Of a stretch of 64,000 nucleotides of DNA, positions 48,140 through 61,345 are shown piece after piece. Under the pieces are notes generated by a model, which was given only the letters and a program-made list of their open reading frames with translations, ran no database searches and was not told the DNA's origin. Each line of letters opens with the position of its first letter. Within the stretch, counting starts at the first letter, position 1. Both the position numbers and the translations under genes were made by a program. The DNA comes from Archivesica marissinica (taxonomy: Eukaryota; Mollusca; Bivalvia; Venerida; Vesicomyidae): the NCBI GenBank assembly GCA_014843695.1, contig CM026391.1:38501515-38565514 (forward strand), given 5' to 3'.

Positions 48140-49315
48140 TTACATATTTGAAACTCCTGGTTTTGGCACAAATTCATGGTTCCACACATAGGACCAAGAG
48201 TTGTATTCCTTCAGTGGCTCAATGCGATGTTCGGCTTTCATACGTGGAGACAAAGCATGGCAACCTTGGTGCATGCGTATATTATCCAGGATATCCATTG
48301 CACGCTGATATCTATATGTCATCACGAGCTGTTGTTCCTTTTCAGGTCTGTCCACATGCTGCCTCTTTACATGCTTGTGTTTAGATGGAGATATCTTAAA
48401 TAATGATGTGTACTCGGCCTCGCGTGGCGAATGGCTCAGGCTTGACAGTGATCTTGGAACAGGAGATGTAGTAATTGTGTTTCGTGGCGTCTGGTCGGAC
48501 TTGTCTTCTAGTGTTGGTGTTGACGTAGTTGGCGGTTCACTCTCCATCTGAGACGCAGTTGCGTCATTTGCTTTGTCATCTACGGCAGCTTCCAGTTGTC
48601 CACTAGTTGTAGAGGTTTCACGCAGTCTATGGTGCGTATCTTTTCCCTTTGGTGGGCTGACTGTAATTCCCGAGTGTGGTGTTTTGTTTCTCCGTAGCAT
48701 TGGCCTGTATTCTGGATACTGGTTACATAGATTACTGTAGACCACGTCTTCATATCCTTTCATCATGGCATACTGAGCTTCTGTCGATAGTGTTGAAGCA
48801 AACCGTGGCGTATTAGGCAATTTTTCGATTTCAAATACTTTAGAATCATCTTCATTCAACTCATCGTCAACTATACCTTGTCTATTTTTAAGTCTTGCAA
48901 ATGCATTCTTTGCTTTAAGAAGGGAAGTAACACGCGCTCCAATTGTACGAAACGATGCTTTTCTTCCAGTCGGCATTACGTTGAGAACTGAACCTCTCCT
49001 CTGTTTATCCACTTGTTTTATTATATTTTCAGACTTTGATAGGTCTATTGAATTTCTTCCCGGTGCACTAGACAAAGATCGCCTTGAAGTCGGGGATATA
49101 GTCGAATCTCGTGACGAGCTTGATGAATTAGAGAGTGCTATGGAAGGCCGACGTGAATTTCTCCTGAACGGATTTTCATTGTCACTTTTTGTTGATTTAG
49201 AACCTTTTGATGATTGTGACGTAGGCGATGACGCAGGAGGTGTTTCGGTTATAGGTGGAAGTTTCGTATCAGGAGCCACGGACGCGCGCTTTTGGTTCCG
49301 ATTTGATGAAGCCAT
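48140..49315 (-). CDS. 391-aa Ser/Pro/Lys-rich protein, right copy, function unknown
   Basis: Same length and boundaries as the left copy (18739-19914). Replacements are Tyr7 to Asn, Asn103 to Asp, Ala178 to Thr and Asn326 to Lys, plus six silent codons, so about 1% divergence. Start context and stop are unchanged and there is no frameshift. Upstream about 1.1 kb and downstream 0.6 kb are retained as well, so both copies could be expressed. If the arms are two haplotypes rather than a duplication, this is the second allele. Confidence 0.75.
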   Translation of the reverse strand: MASSNRNQKRASVAPDTKLPPITETPPASSPTSQSSKGSKSTKSDNENPFRRNSRRPSIALSNSSSSSRDSTISPTSRRSLSSAPGRNSIDLSKSENIIKQVDKQRRGSVLNVMPTGRKASFRTIGARVTSLLKAKNAFARLKNRQGIVDDELNEDDSKVFEIEKLPNTPRFASTLSTEAQYAMMKGYEDVVYSNLCNQYPEYRPMLRRNKTPHSGITVSPPKGKDTHHRLRETSTTSGQLEAAVDDKANDATASQMESEPPTTSTPTLEDKSDQTPRNTITTSPVPRSLSSLSHSPREAEYTSLFKISPSKHKHVKRQHVDRPEKEQQLVMTYRYQRAMDILDNIRMHQGCHALSPRMKAEHRIEPLKEYNSWSYVWNHEFVPKPGVSNM

Positions 49316-50410
49316 GTTTACGTCAATGTCAATAATATAAATCTAGTCAATATTCCACCAATTGCAAATTTAACACATTACTATGTTCAAATTATGACGA
49401 GACTTAAGCAGAGCACAAAAATGAAAATATTCGCAGAAATTAACTAGAATTGTTCCGTATATATGTCACACTGTCATTGAGATTGTAATTTCCAATATGT
49501 GTGTTGTATATCCATTCTGTTTAGAAAGTGCTCTATGTTTCCCAATGTCGTCTGCACGCGACCCGTGTTCACACTGTATATATACCATATAATTCCCCAG
49601 ACTTGTTGCATACTGGATACAAAGTTGTTATTCAACAAATTACACTTTTTCGAATATTGTATTCCATATCATACATAAGCGGATTCCATTAAGTTTAAGC
49701 GTTTCTAAATTGCTGTTGCACGGTCGCAGAGTGATCTATATATATATAATAATTATCTAAATTATTCAATAATATATCGTAAATCCACAGTCGCACACGG
49801 TCTGTAAGCACCACGGATAAGCCATTTTCTTAGCTTCAAGTAGATTTACTCTGTCGCTATATTCTTAATTCATCTGCTATGTTTCAACGTGTTAAGTAAC
49901 AATAATGCCTTTTAATAACGCCAAATTACGTCGTATATGCAATATATCATACAGCGTTACAACTGTTGAATATTTAGCAAAGTCGTTAATTGAAAACTCT
50001 CTATCGAAAGTAGACTTGAATTGTTCACACGAATATATCTCTACTCAACCGTTGCTAAATACGGGCCTCATCTTCCTCTCAAGATATGAACATACCTTTG
50101 TATTTGAAGGCAATATTCTTAATATTGAAAACCGCTAATCTCCAGAACTAATTGCAAATGAATAAATGAATGCGATGCCTTTAAAATTATATTGATACGA
50201 ATATTAAATTTTACGAATGGAAATCGTTCATACACTGGGCATATCCATTCGATCTATGAATATGCAGCCGTCGGTTTATTGATACTCGTAAATTATATGA
50301 AAAGATTTTTAACTCGATTGATTGAATGATTGATTGATTCTGTTGCAAATATATATGTTACCGGAATGATGCTCTGATAACCAGTGCGAAAACAAGCCCC
50401 AGTTTAATTA
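49316..50410. other. upstream region of the 391-aa gene, right copy
   Basis: Mirror of 17662-18738 with scattered substitutions. No named regulatory element. Confidence 0.5.
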
Positions 50411-50700
50411 TGTTTGTTTACGTTTATTTATCGTCACTACCGGTTGCCCATATGAGCGACGCCTCCTGAAGAGATTAGTTATTTTAGATTTTGGAGGATA
50501 GTGCATGATACAGACAGAGACCCATTCCAGAATCTCCTCTGGTTCTTTTACGTGCACGGTGTTAAAGCACCGACACGAGACCTCGGTTTAACATCCCATC
50601 TGAAAGACTGTTAATTTTATTAGGGTCAGACGGGGGATCGAACCTGCGATCCCTGGATTACCAGTCCAGCGTATTACCACTGGACTACAGATCCGTCTGT
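50411..50700 (-). mobile_element. SINE-A, right-arm copy of 17365-17649
   Basis: Minus-strand head (ends 50700, 'ctacagatccgtctgt') and tail at 50417-50475, flanked by the AGTTTAATTA-type duplication seen on the left. Shared insertion. Confidence 0.92.
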
Positions 50701-51297
50701 CCAGTTTAATTAGCCGTACTATACCGGAACACATTGCGCATGGACTACATTTCGTGTCCATTGTCCGTAGGATTCTCCTGTCCACTTGAATGCAAATCGT
50801 TCCTTAATGGCGTTATATATTCCATACAGACGTTGGTCCAGTGGTTAGATACACCAAGTAAAATAATCTGTTTTTTCAACAAGCTGCACGGAAACTAAAG
50901 GAATAGAAAACCTAGATATGTTTGACAATTTAGTGTTGTTAGTATTTTCAAGTGCAACGTTACAGTAATGCGATGGTGGGTTGGACCTACAGAAAGGTGC
51001 ATTCCCTCATAGAAGCGCCTCTTGACTCCATTACCAATACGACATACATTGACACTGTTATAGCCAAACCAATGCTCATAATAAAGGCCAGAATCTCATG
51101 TAGTCCCAGTAATATATATGGAGATGGGATAGATATGGCGACTACTTATCCACTGCATGATAGCTAAATGACTGTCGTTTGTATAGAAATATAATAGTAT
51201 ATTAACCAATGTCTCTATGAAGGAAAGGGTTAAAAAGATTGGCAGTTAATATGTTACATCCATGTACACCACCTCGGTAGTATGTTTGATATTTATT

Positions 51298-52786
51298 GGT
51301 TTAAACAGTATGTATTCCAATAAATATACATGTATAACACAAACAATGTTACAAATTACATAAATTGTGAATGGTTTGGATTGGAAAACAAGTTTTCAGA
51401 AAACTTATAATAATTCCTCTCCAATGGAAATGTACATAATAAATATTTGCAATGTTTTCGGTAGGTATAAAGAATAATACTAAAATCGAGTGTAACTTGA
51501 GGCGGATATTTTATATACATGTATGCAAGAAGTACTGTTCTAAGAAGGGACAGTTGGACATGAAAATACTTAATAATCATTCAAACAATGAAACCACACA
51601 CCGATCAACAGGTCAGCCAGCGCCTCCCTGGAGGCCTTACGGTGCCTCGAAACGCTTTGTGGATGATATGTAGCTATGGACACTCAGAAACATACATGTA
51701 TTTTGTTCTTGTTCATCCCCATATAGTAAATTATTGATAGTTGGAGCACATGGTAGATTTGAAAGATGTTGTTGTCTGTGTGTATTAAACCTGGGGCAAT
51801 GAAAAATGTAATGTGAAACAGTCTCAACGGAGTTGCACAAGCATAATGGTGAATTGACAATATTTTTTCTATATAAATCGTGATTTAGCGAGCTACATCC
51901 TAATCGAAGACGCGTATGTAGAATTTGGTTCCTTCGTGAACCGACAATGTATAGAGGAGGAGTTGTAGAAGAAGGTTGTATTTTGCGTTTGAATGAGTAC
52001 AAAGTGCTAGAGTTGCGGACGTCGAGAGGAAGACGGTTCCAATCGCGGATTGTAGCCGGAAGAAATGAATTACTATACAACTGTGTTCTGGTAGGTAAGG
52101 TTGGTATGTTGGCCGAGTTTCGTAAATGATATCGCTCATGGTTCGTAATGGGAATTAAGCCCGAAAGATAGGTAGGAGTAAGTGTGTTCGTCATTTTGTA
52201 AAACAATAATAACCTATGACTCTTTCTTCTCGAAGCCATAGACTCCCAGCGCAGATCAGACAGTAGAGTTTGTATGTTGCACAGTTTAGTGGCACCAGCT
52301 ACTATACGGGCTGCCTCGTTATGAACAGATTCTACCTCGTTGAGTAATGCGGAGGTGCAATTATCCCAAATAACGTCTCCATATTCGAGAAGAGGTCGTA
52401 TGTAGCTAATGTACATCTTCTCCAAACTGGAGCAGGAGCGTTGGAATTTAAGTGACCTCATAAGACCGATCCTCTTCCATGCCTTGTCTAGAATGAACGA
52501 GATATGTTTATTCCATTTGGCGTCGTTCGTCAGACAAATACCAAGATGCTTATTGGAGTCAACGGTAACAATAGGTACATTATTCATATAAAGGGATGAA
52601 TAGGTTTAATTTTACGCCTGGAGAACATAATGGACTCTGTTTTAGAAAGGTTAAATTTTACTAAATTCGTTTTGGACCATGCAAATATCTTTTGGAGGTC
52701 AGAATTGAGAATGGTAGCTGATGATTCCGGTTTGTCAATGATAATGTAAAGACTTGTATCATCTGCAAAGATATTTTTTGTATAGT
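51298..52786 (-). mobile_element. 5'-truncated LINE insertion private to the right arm
   Basis: Interrupts sequence that is continuous in the left arm (16540-16570). The 3' end on the minus strand is 'ggaatacatactgtttaaacc', sharing GTTTAAAC with the LINE at 32418-35303, and the 5' end stops at the FADD box. It therefore inserted after the arms separated, or is a haplotype-specific insertion. The target duplication is not clear. Confidence 0.85.
51637..52776 (-). pseudogene. LINE reverse transcriptase C-terminal half, frameshifted
   Basis: From about 52776 the minus strand reads FADDTSLYIIID and continues with RT thumb sequence to about 52600, where a small deletion shifts the frame. The frame is open again from 52587 for 316 residues (HLGICLTNDAKW, KAWKRIGLMRSLKF, RPLLEYGDVIWDN) to a Cys-rich end (CLCNSVETVSHYIFHC). 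It is related to, but clearly distinct from, the protein at 32418-34874. The catalytic core upstream of FADD is absent. Confidence 0.82.
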
Positions 52787-52979
52787 TCTAATAATTCATT
52801 TAACTGTTCCGTAATTGTTTATGATTGTGTTTATTCGAGTTAATATGTGTGGCATAGTAATTTTACTTTAAGGTAAATATGTGTGATTTGACATTTTGTC
52901 TCTATATTTTAAACATATCTGTGACTTTGTCTCTTGTGAAAATGACCCAAGCATGCCAATCTACTAAGAACTAATTATA

Positions 52980-53060
52980 AGGGATAGATCGGGTATTGAA
53001 CCTACGATCTATGTAGTCGCAGTCCAACATGTTAACCACTGAACCACCCGTCTCGTGGTG
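52980..53060 (-). other. tRNA-like sequence, right-arm copy
   Basis: Mirror of 16262-16345. Same drifted B-box region and non-closing stem. Confidence 0.5.
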
Positions 53061-53176
53061 ATAGGTTTGTAATAGATATGTATTTAAACATCACAGCTAC
53101 TGTTATGTATAATCAGTGACCACCGCCGGTCCTGTAGTTCTGTATGTTCGATATCCCCCGCTACACCATACTTATA

Positions 53177-53406
53177 TCGTGATAGCACAGTGGATGCGCG
53201 TTCGCCTCAGGTGCGAAAGGTCCGGAGTTCGAGCCCCGCTGGAGCCGTTACGATTGTGCCCTTAGGCAAGGCATTTAAATTCCACATTGCCTCTTCTCTC
53301 TCCTTCATGGCGATGAATTCCATCATGAATGAGGTCTCGAGAGTGATCACTATAAGTTGAAAGAACTTGTTTCGCAATCGAGCTAAAATAAATTTGTATA
53401 AACTAT
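53177..53406 (+). mobile_element. SINE-B, right-arm copy of 15924-16149
   Basis: Plus strand: head ATAGCACAGTGGATGCGCGT with B box GAGTTCGAGCCCC, body and tail 'ttgtttcgcaatcgagctaa'. Best reference copy of the family in this window. Confidence 0.88.
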
Positions 53407-53437
53407 AAACCATACTTATATGACTCGTATCATAATC

Positions 53438-53503
53438 TTTCAGATGAGACTTTCAGATGAGACTTTCAGATGAGAGACTTTCAGATGAGACTTTCAGATG
53501 AGA
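53438..53503. repeat. 13-bp tandem repeat private to the right arm
   Basis: 'tttcagatgagac' occurs five times. The left arm (near 15885-15903) has one copy. Confidence 0.85.
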
Positions 53504-53742
53504 CTTTAGTCAAGGTTTCGTGTCGTTGAATGTTGACTTAATATGAGAGAACAATCATTGTTTGTCTGTGTTGTGGTTTTAGCGTCGCAGCAACAGGTTA
53601 GGTCATATGACGTCATTGGTAGTCACCGGTTCGAGCACCACTCAGACCGTGTCTCATTATATGAAGAAGTTTGGCAGTTTCTTATGGAGGTTGCTGCACC
53701 GAGTACTGGTTAACCGCTGTAGCCTTCCCAGGAAACGTGTTG

Positions 53743-53960
53743 TTAGGTAAACCGATAGCGACGTTAAATATTATTCGCGGAGGAAGACCCCGTGTGTCAT
53801 ATGAGCAGTATTGCATGCACGGGTAGAACCAGCGATCTACCGCAAGCCAACTGGATCACTTCCTCGCTTGAATTCAATCCCCAGGGGGATTCGAACCTAC
53901 AACAGTGATGAGCAAGTGATTTGAAGTCAACGACATTAACCACTTGGCAACAGAATCAGG
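53743..53960 (-). mobile_element. SINE-C, right-arm copy
   Basis: Mirror of 15417-15640, with about 30 bases missing after 'aggtaaaccgatagcgac' relative to the left copy. Confidence 0.7.
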
Positions 53961-54445
53961 AATTGGTGTCTGTATTATTGTGCATCAATACACAATCCTC
54001 CGAAATCTAAAATTACATTTACATGAACACAATGTAACTATTTGTATCACATTAGTTGCCTTGTTTGATTATCAGGAACTATTTATTACGGCGTGCGGAT
54101 GCAGCTTAATGTAATAAGGCTCACAATATACTGGCAATCAGAAACGTATTGTTTCTTCACATTTAATTTTAAATAATATTTTATTGCATTCCCCCCCCCC
54201 CCCCCCTACATAACATTACAATTATACACACAATGAAATACGTAGAAAAATTGTGAAATTATATTAGGATTTATAATTATTGCTGTATACGATTTAATCT
54301 GGGGAGACAAAAGCAAATGGCTACAACCTTCAACTTTATGGTTGTTGTTACTATGGTAACAAGGATCTTACACGCGTGGTGATTTCATACCACATTTTAT
54401 GAAACTCATTATAGCAAAATTCCAAAACGCGTTTCAGAAAATATG

Positions 54446-54880
54446 GTATCACCGCTCATGTAAGATCATATATGGTATCACCGCTCATGTAAGATCATAT
54501 ATGGTATCACCACTCATGTAAGATCATATATGGTATCACCACTCATGTAAGATCATATATGGTATCACCACTCATGTAAGATCATATATGGTATCACCAC
54601 TCATGTAAGATCATATATGGTATCACCACTCATGTAAGATCATATATGGTATCACCACTCATGTAAGATCATATATGGTATCACCACTCATGTAAGATCA
54701 TATATGGTATCACCACTCATGTAAGATCATATATGGTATCACCACTCATGTAAGATCATATATGGTATCACCACTCATGTAAGATCATATATGGTATCAC
54801 CACTCATGTAAGATCATATATGGTATCACCACTCATGTAAGATCATATATGGTATCACCACTCATGTAAGATCATATATG
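54446..54880. repeat. 29-bp minisatellite, exactly 15 copies
   Basis: Reverse complement of the array at 14534-14910 (13 copies). The gcgg-type variants lie at the inner end only here, whereas on the left they form two patches. Confidence 0.97.
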
Positions 54881-54971
54881 CATGCTAACACTCTGAGAAT
54901 GAATGAATACGTCAATACATTAAATACATTATTATTCTGCTGATTTCCATTATAAATTTAATGTAGATTTT

Positions 54972-55220
54972 CTCTTTCACCGCCAATGTCGGATAACAGC
55001 GACTTTGTAAAAAAAGTAGAGAACCCGATCGGACAGAACAGAACATGAACATGCCGTCTGATCAGGATATATGCTGATTGCTCTTCAGACAGTGGGGCTG
55101 AAGCACCTGTCCGAATAGCAAACAACATAGATCCTGATCAGACGCGGCGCTATGCCGCGGCTGATCTGGATCTATGTTGTTTGCACATGCTCTGAATTTA
55201 TTCAGCGCTGAAAGAGTTAA
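54972..55220. mobile_element. piggyBac-like MITE, longer right-arm copy
   Basis: Ends CTCTTTCACCGCC and GCGCTGAAAGAG|TTAA. It has about 60 extra bases (55140-55200, including a second GATCTGGATCTATGTTGTTT) that the left copy lacks, so one arm suffered a deletion or an internal duplication. Confidence 0.72.
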
Positions 55221-56453
55221 TGCGACTCCAAATAAAACAAATTTGAGACCTTCAGTCTTGGTCGTCTTAGTGATTGCTCACAAAATGACAAATTTGGGAT
55301 TCCTAGAAATGTCAGTAATTTCAAGTTCAGTGCGTTACTTTAGTATAACTCAGAACGTATGTCTTAACGATACTTGGCACACAATTATGTGTGTGAATTA
55401 TTAGTGCATATAATGAGGATCACGTGACAGTGAGTGCGCGTTCGGTCATGTGATATAATGTGATTGTTCGTCAGTTCTACTCTAGACTTAGATCGTTTCG
55501 CAAGCAATTTTGCTATTGCAATTCGGGATCTATGAATGTTAAAATCAAATTCAATTCAGATTCGTTATTGTTATTAGTAGTGTTGCGTTCGAGTGTGTAA
55601 GGGCCATCCTGCTGTCGTGGTCGCGTGCTTAGGGTGTTCACGTAGTTCCTACTCAGCACTGGAGCACTTCTCTAGCTAGTGCTCTTCTTGCAGATATTAC
55701 GGTACTACAATGCATTGATTGCACTACATACGTGATGTATATGTGCGTGGGTATAAAGGGACTGTACTATGAGTTTACTCAAGCATATAATAACACGATT
55801 AGAGACGGTACTCCAAAACCTCCGATGGATCAACGCGCGAGAGATTTGTATGACACTATCGACGCCGTAAAACAGTTACACCGTACATTAAGTGATATAT
55901 TTCTACGCATAAGAACTTCAAACTCGGGTTATTCTGCGATATACCACCGTTGATACTTATTATTTCGATTCTAACACGACTTACTTCTAATAATTTTAGA
56001 CGAGAATCAAAGGAGTATTTTCTTCAAACGCGGTGCTACTCCGCTGCATTTGGCTTTCGAAATGTCCTCCCGCGTAAGGGGTGATGACGTTATTTTTTAT
56101 GAAAACTATCAATCTAGTGCATAAATGAACACAAGTTGTAACTGATCAATAATTTTTATTTATTTTGTCAAATAAAACTGTACAGAATAGTAACTGAAAC
56201 GTTACTTAGCAGAAAAACAAGACGGACAAGAGATTACCTGATTCTAAAAATGGCTCACTTCCGTGAATTCCCACGGTATTTTTTACAAACATCACGTGAC
56301 TTTCATTCATAAAACTGTACACGCATTGTATAAATGGAATAGCCAAAACACGGTGCGCGTGCAGCATAGTTCAAGGTAGGTATATCGTAGAATAACCCGA
56401 GGTAGATTTTACTCTATAAGTATGTATGTTATTAGCTGGATCGTGTTAGAATA
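55221..56453. other. intergenic, no gene seen
   Basis: Mirror of 12896-14263. No supported gene; frames of 73-76 codons are open in this arm only. Confidence 0.5.
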
Positions 56454-56650
56454 TTTTTTTTTATTTTATACAAATTTATTTTAGCTCGATTGCGAAACAA
56501 GTTCTTTCAACTTATATTAATCACTCTCGAGACCTCATTCCTGATGGAATCCATCGCCATGAAGGAGAGAGAAGAGGCAATGTGGAATTTAAATGCCTTG
56601 CCCAAGGACACAATCGTAACGGCTCCAGCGGGGCTCGAACTCCGGACCAC
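56454..56650 (-). mobile_element. SINE-B insertion private to the right arm
   Basis: Flanked by a 7-bp duplication TAGAATA (56447-56453 and 56651-56657). The mirrored site in the left arm (near 13020) is empty. The head is truncated. Confidence 0.85.
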
Positions 56651-56799
56651 TAGAATACTAATTATAATGTTACAACCACTCGCATTCAGAACAACACAGT
56701 ACTAGTTATCCGTCCCGTTTAGACGCTACGTACTGTACCAGTACTTTGGTAAAATTGGTCGTTTATATGCCCCACGCTGGTCGGACTACCAGAATATGG

Positions 56800-56915
56800 T
56801 CGACACGACCCAAAATTGGTCGACCGACCCAAAATTGGTCGAGACCCGACCCAAAATGGATAGCGACCCAAAATTGGTCGAGACCCGACCCAAAATGGAT
56901 AGCGACCCAAAATTG
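56800..56915. repeat. short tandem repeat CGACCCAAAATTGG
   Basis: Mirror of 12785-12895, with one additional 'gagacccgacccaaaatgga' unit. Confidence 0.85.
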
Positions 56916-57425
56916 GTTGAACGCTATGCAACGCCACACTAGCGACAGAACAAAATTGGCAGCTACTAAAATTCTGACATACAAGCACTATTAAATGACC
57001 TATTATTAAACATAATACGGTAATACATCTACCTGTTCAAAGGTTATCGATCTCTTCATAGTTCTACTAGCCTGGGTTCCAGCCTGACACTTCTCACATT
57101 TTAACTTCTGGCAAAAGTCATCAGAAACTCAATACGGCCCAATTAATAGTCTCAGTGTTAAAATATATTTATTTGACTGTCCAGGCAAAATATATCGACA
57201 CCTGTTCCAAGGCTAGATTCTACGATTTGCCTTGTTTACCTATGACGCATCAATACATTTACCAGAATGCAATGTTAAAGATGGGATCCATGGTTCCAAA
57301 ACTTGTCAAAGAGAAATTATCTTTTACGATTTACAATGAGTTCTCAGGCGAATTAAACAATAGCACATCGTAGAAATGTAGACATGTCACATATAAGCAC
57401 AATAATCATTGTCGGATTATTCTGC

Positions 57426-57472
57426 GTCGCTTATATGGCCAACAGGTAGCGACGATAAATAAACGTAAAACA
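57426..57472 (+). mobile_element. SINE-A tail fragment, right-arm copy
   Basis: Mirror of 12160-12207. Confidence 0.72.
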
Positions 57473-58035
57473 CGGCGGATTATGATTCCTCGACGGTACA
57501 AGCATTAACATAGTCAGATAAACAAATATCGTGGAAACACGAGACATAAACCGAACACAAGCGCAAGGAAAATTGGTTCAAAAGGCGACAAAATAGATCG
57601 GATTTGAACGGGCAAGCATTATGTGTTTCATGTGTAAGCTGGCCTGCAAACATAACCAGGTTGGCATACATATTTAACGTATGGTGACTTGTCTCATGCT
57701 TCACACAAACTCGCACGATCCCGGAAGTCTTAGATTATCGCACGACACGGTCGATACAAACATACCAAATATACACTTGACCTCGATAACATATAAATGC
57801 AATCCCCTATATATGCGGCGCGTATCAGTATCAGGCTGTATATCGTAAAACTGAGTACGAATATGTTATAGTTTGATAAATATGTTAATCTACAATCAAA
57901 TAAGTTTAACTTTTAAACTTTATTTATTTGATAACGATTGCGAACCAAGTTCTAAGAACTTATATTAATCACTTTCGTTGGCGCGGATGAAAGCGTATAT
58001 GTGGTCATACAATCAAATATATGTTGTTAGTACAG

Positions 58036-58677
58036 AGTAGTGGAACCTATGCTCGGCGTAAATCCCCCATATAATGACTAGTATAAAATGTTAATTGCCC
58101 TTGTCGTATATTAATAGTTCGTGAAAATAAATTTCAAAAAATACTTGCTGACAGTTTTAATTTCATCACGTGACCTTGCTGCTCAATACAGCTATCGCAA
58201 TGGTGTCGGGTCAGCACCCGTTTATATGGGGAACTCAAGACTTCAGGGCACCTATGCACGGCGAACTTGTTATTTTTTATTTATCCACCATAACTTGTAG
58301 AATATCTTATTTTGATATAGTGCATCATTGAGTAAAAACACTTATTGGTCTTTATTAGAAATGGTATAGAAATTATTTTTCGGGTTAGGGGTAGATTTTT
58401 TAAATTCGGATAGCTACCTGAATTGCTCATACACTGTATTAGTTTCGGTGGAAATATTCTCCCAATGATTTATTTGTTTATATTCGTCTACTGGACCAGT
58501 CACGTGGCAGTTGCATCAGGCTACCGATACACGCAACGGAATGAAATTGAACAAGGCTTCAGCCCTGTCAGCGAAATTAACGTAGACCTATATAAATATT
58601 TTAAATACGGATGTAAATGGACACATACATAGCAATACGCCGAGCATAGGAATACGCCGAGCATAGGTTCCACCACT
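58036..58677. mobile_element. TIR element, right-arm copy of 10968-11606
   Basis: Same inverted ends (AGTAGTGGAACCTATGCTCG and complement). Internal 69-codon frame at 58423-58632 with two changes from the left. Confidence 0.6.
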
Positions 58678-58733
58678 ATGTGAAACATCCCTGAGGTATA
58701 TTGGATACAGTTTTTTTCACACTATCATAAATC

Positions 58734-59024
58734 TGTGTGTGTTTTACGTTTATTTATCGTCGCTACCTGTTGCCCATATGAGCGACGCCTCCTGAAGAGG
58801 TTAGTCATTTTAGATTTTTGGAGGATAGTGCAATGATACAGACAGAGACCCATTCCAGTGTCTCCTCTGATTCTTTTACGTGCACGGTGTAAAGCACCGA
58901 CACGAGACCTCGGTTTAACGTCCCATCTGAAAGACTGTTAATTGTATTAGGGTCAGACGGGGGATCGAACCTGCGATCCCTGGATTACTAGTCCAGCGTG
59001 TTACCACTGTACTACAGATCCGTC
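58734..59024 (-). mobile_element. SINE-A, right-arm copy of 10618-10912
   Basis: Full length on the minus strand and flanked by the TATCATAAAT duplication, as on the left. Confidence 0.92.
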
Positions 59025-59301
59025 TATTATCATAAATGGTTTGTTACCTCTGGTTTTTACCCTGGTTACGTGTATATCGGTCTGCGCCGAGGCTATGTTT
59101 CATGTATTCGACTATATGTACATTTGTTTTGTTAACCTCGTCATCACAGTGAACTTACGACCGCAAGCTCATTGCAAACATAGTTTGAGCTTTGTATGTG
59201 GTTCCGTTAAGACTTCCAGGAAACGACGGAAGCTCACACATTTTACTCATAATTCCTTAAATTGTTGGCCATATGTGAAATGACTGCATTCATAGATTTC
59301 C

Positions 59302-59832
59302 TTTAAAGCGACATTACATCGCAAAAAGCAAATACAATTAATGTTTTCACGTATAAATTCATAGGTATTACAAATTCCTCGGTATTACAAATTCTTCTGA
59401 ATACATTCGAACACTAGCATTGCATCAATAAACAGTGTGTTGTGGTCTACAAACTTTCAAGCGAAAGTAGGATTTCATATAACGGTGATCTATGCTCCTG
59501 AATTGACACTTGTTTGTCATACGAGTCAATACTAAACACGATATAATGTCATTTAGAGATAATTTAACTAAGAATAGTCTACAAATAATAGGCAGACATG
59601 TGAGATATAACGGTACATCTGTACCATAAATCGTGTTATTCAGGATACACTAGTTGTATTACGCATGGATGTTTACATGATTTGGTTATGTCAACAAACC
59701 GCGTATACGACGTTTGTTATTAGTTGAAATAATCAGTATTTGAGGCACAGATTTGAAAACAATTTATACCATATAATAGGAAAATACATTCTGTAGACAT
59801 TTGTGTTTTCACTGATGTAGTGTCGCTTTAAA
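59302..59832. mobile_element. TIR element, right-arm copy of 9812-10343
   Basis: Begins TTTAAAGCGACATTACATC and ends with the complement. Non-coding. Confidence 0.68.
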
Positions 59833-60151
59833 TTGTTGGCCATATGTGAATGACAGCATTCAGAGATTCCCTTTAACATATATACAACATTTCTAACAAA
59901 GTCAATGCAATACGGATCTGGTGACATTTGCAACAACCCTTTCCAAATGGGGTACTTTGTTATCAATTGTGATCTGATGTTATTGTGTGTTGTACTAACA
60001 TGTACATTTATCAAGACAAAATATTGCTTAGATTTAATAAATTTTATCACACATTAATATCAATTAGCAGTTAGCGTTGACTATATTATTTTAAATCAGA
60101 AACAAGTAAAAATAAGAATCAGTAACCATATATATATAGGTGTATAATATC

Positions 60152-60769
<618 letters not shown>

Positions 60770-60834
60770 TCCTAATAATTTGAATCACAGACAAGAATCA
60801 CAGCCAATATATAGCTAAGCTTGAAATAAATATG

Positions 60835-60860
60835 ATCACACATAGTGTATATATACCCAT
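60835..60860. repeat. single unit of the 24-bp sequence
   Basis: One CACACATAGTGTATATATAC unit stands exactly where the left arm has about 150. Flanks on both sides ('gatcatatttattt' and 'aattacttacattcatctct') are shared, so this is either the unexpanded state or a full contraction. Confidence 0.9.
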
Positions 60861-61054
60861 CACAGAATTACTTACATTCATCTCTGATTACATTATCTAT
60901 AATAATATGGATTATTTACATATTTTCCGCAGACTGTTCTACTATTATTACTTCAGATACTATTATACACAGTGTTTAGCGTATTTGTGCATTGCCCTTG
61001 CTATAATTCTGTGAATTGCTTTGTTTAAGCACATTGTTATATAGATGTATTGTC

Positions 61055-61130
61055 ATTAATTGTCTCATTCAGATTTATTGTCATTAATTGTCTCATTCAG
61101 ATTTATTGTCATTAATTGTCTCATTCCCAC
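61055..61130. repeat. short tandem repeat, three copies
   Basis: 'attgtcattaattgtctcatt' three times. The left arm has two copies (4925-4985). Confidence 0.8.
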
Positions 61131-61345
61131 TTTCTACTGGACAATATATCATCTTATTCCATAACATATAATATATAGTTTCTCTACTTTTCAACTTTAA
61201 CATTACTAAATAGTTCCAATGTGTAGTTTTCACTTATAACCCTATTCTTTGATTTGTATATATGATGAGGTCCTTATGGTAGATTAACTTTTGGTACGTC
61301 TGGCGACAGGGAACTTCTTGTTCAATCGTTTTGGTCGTTCCGTGC

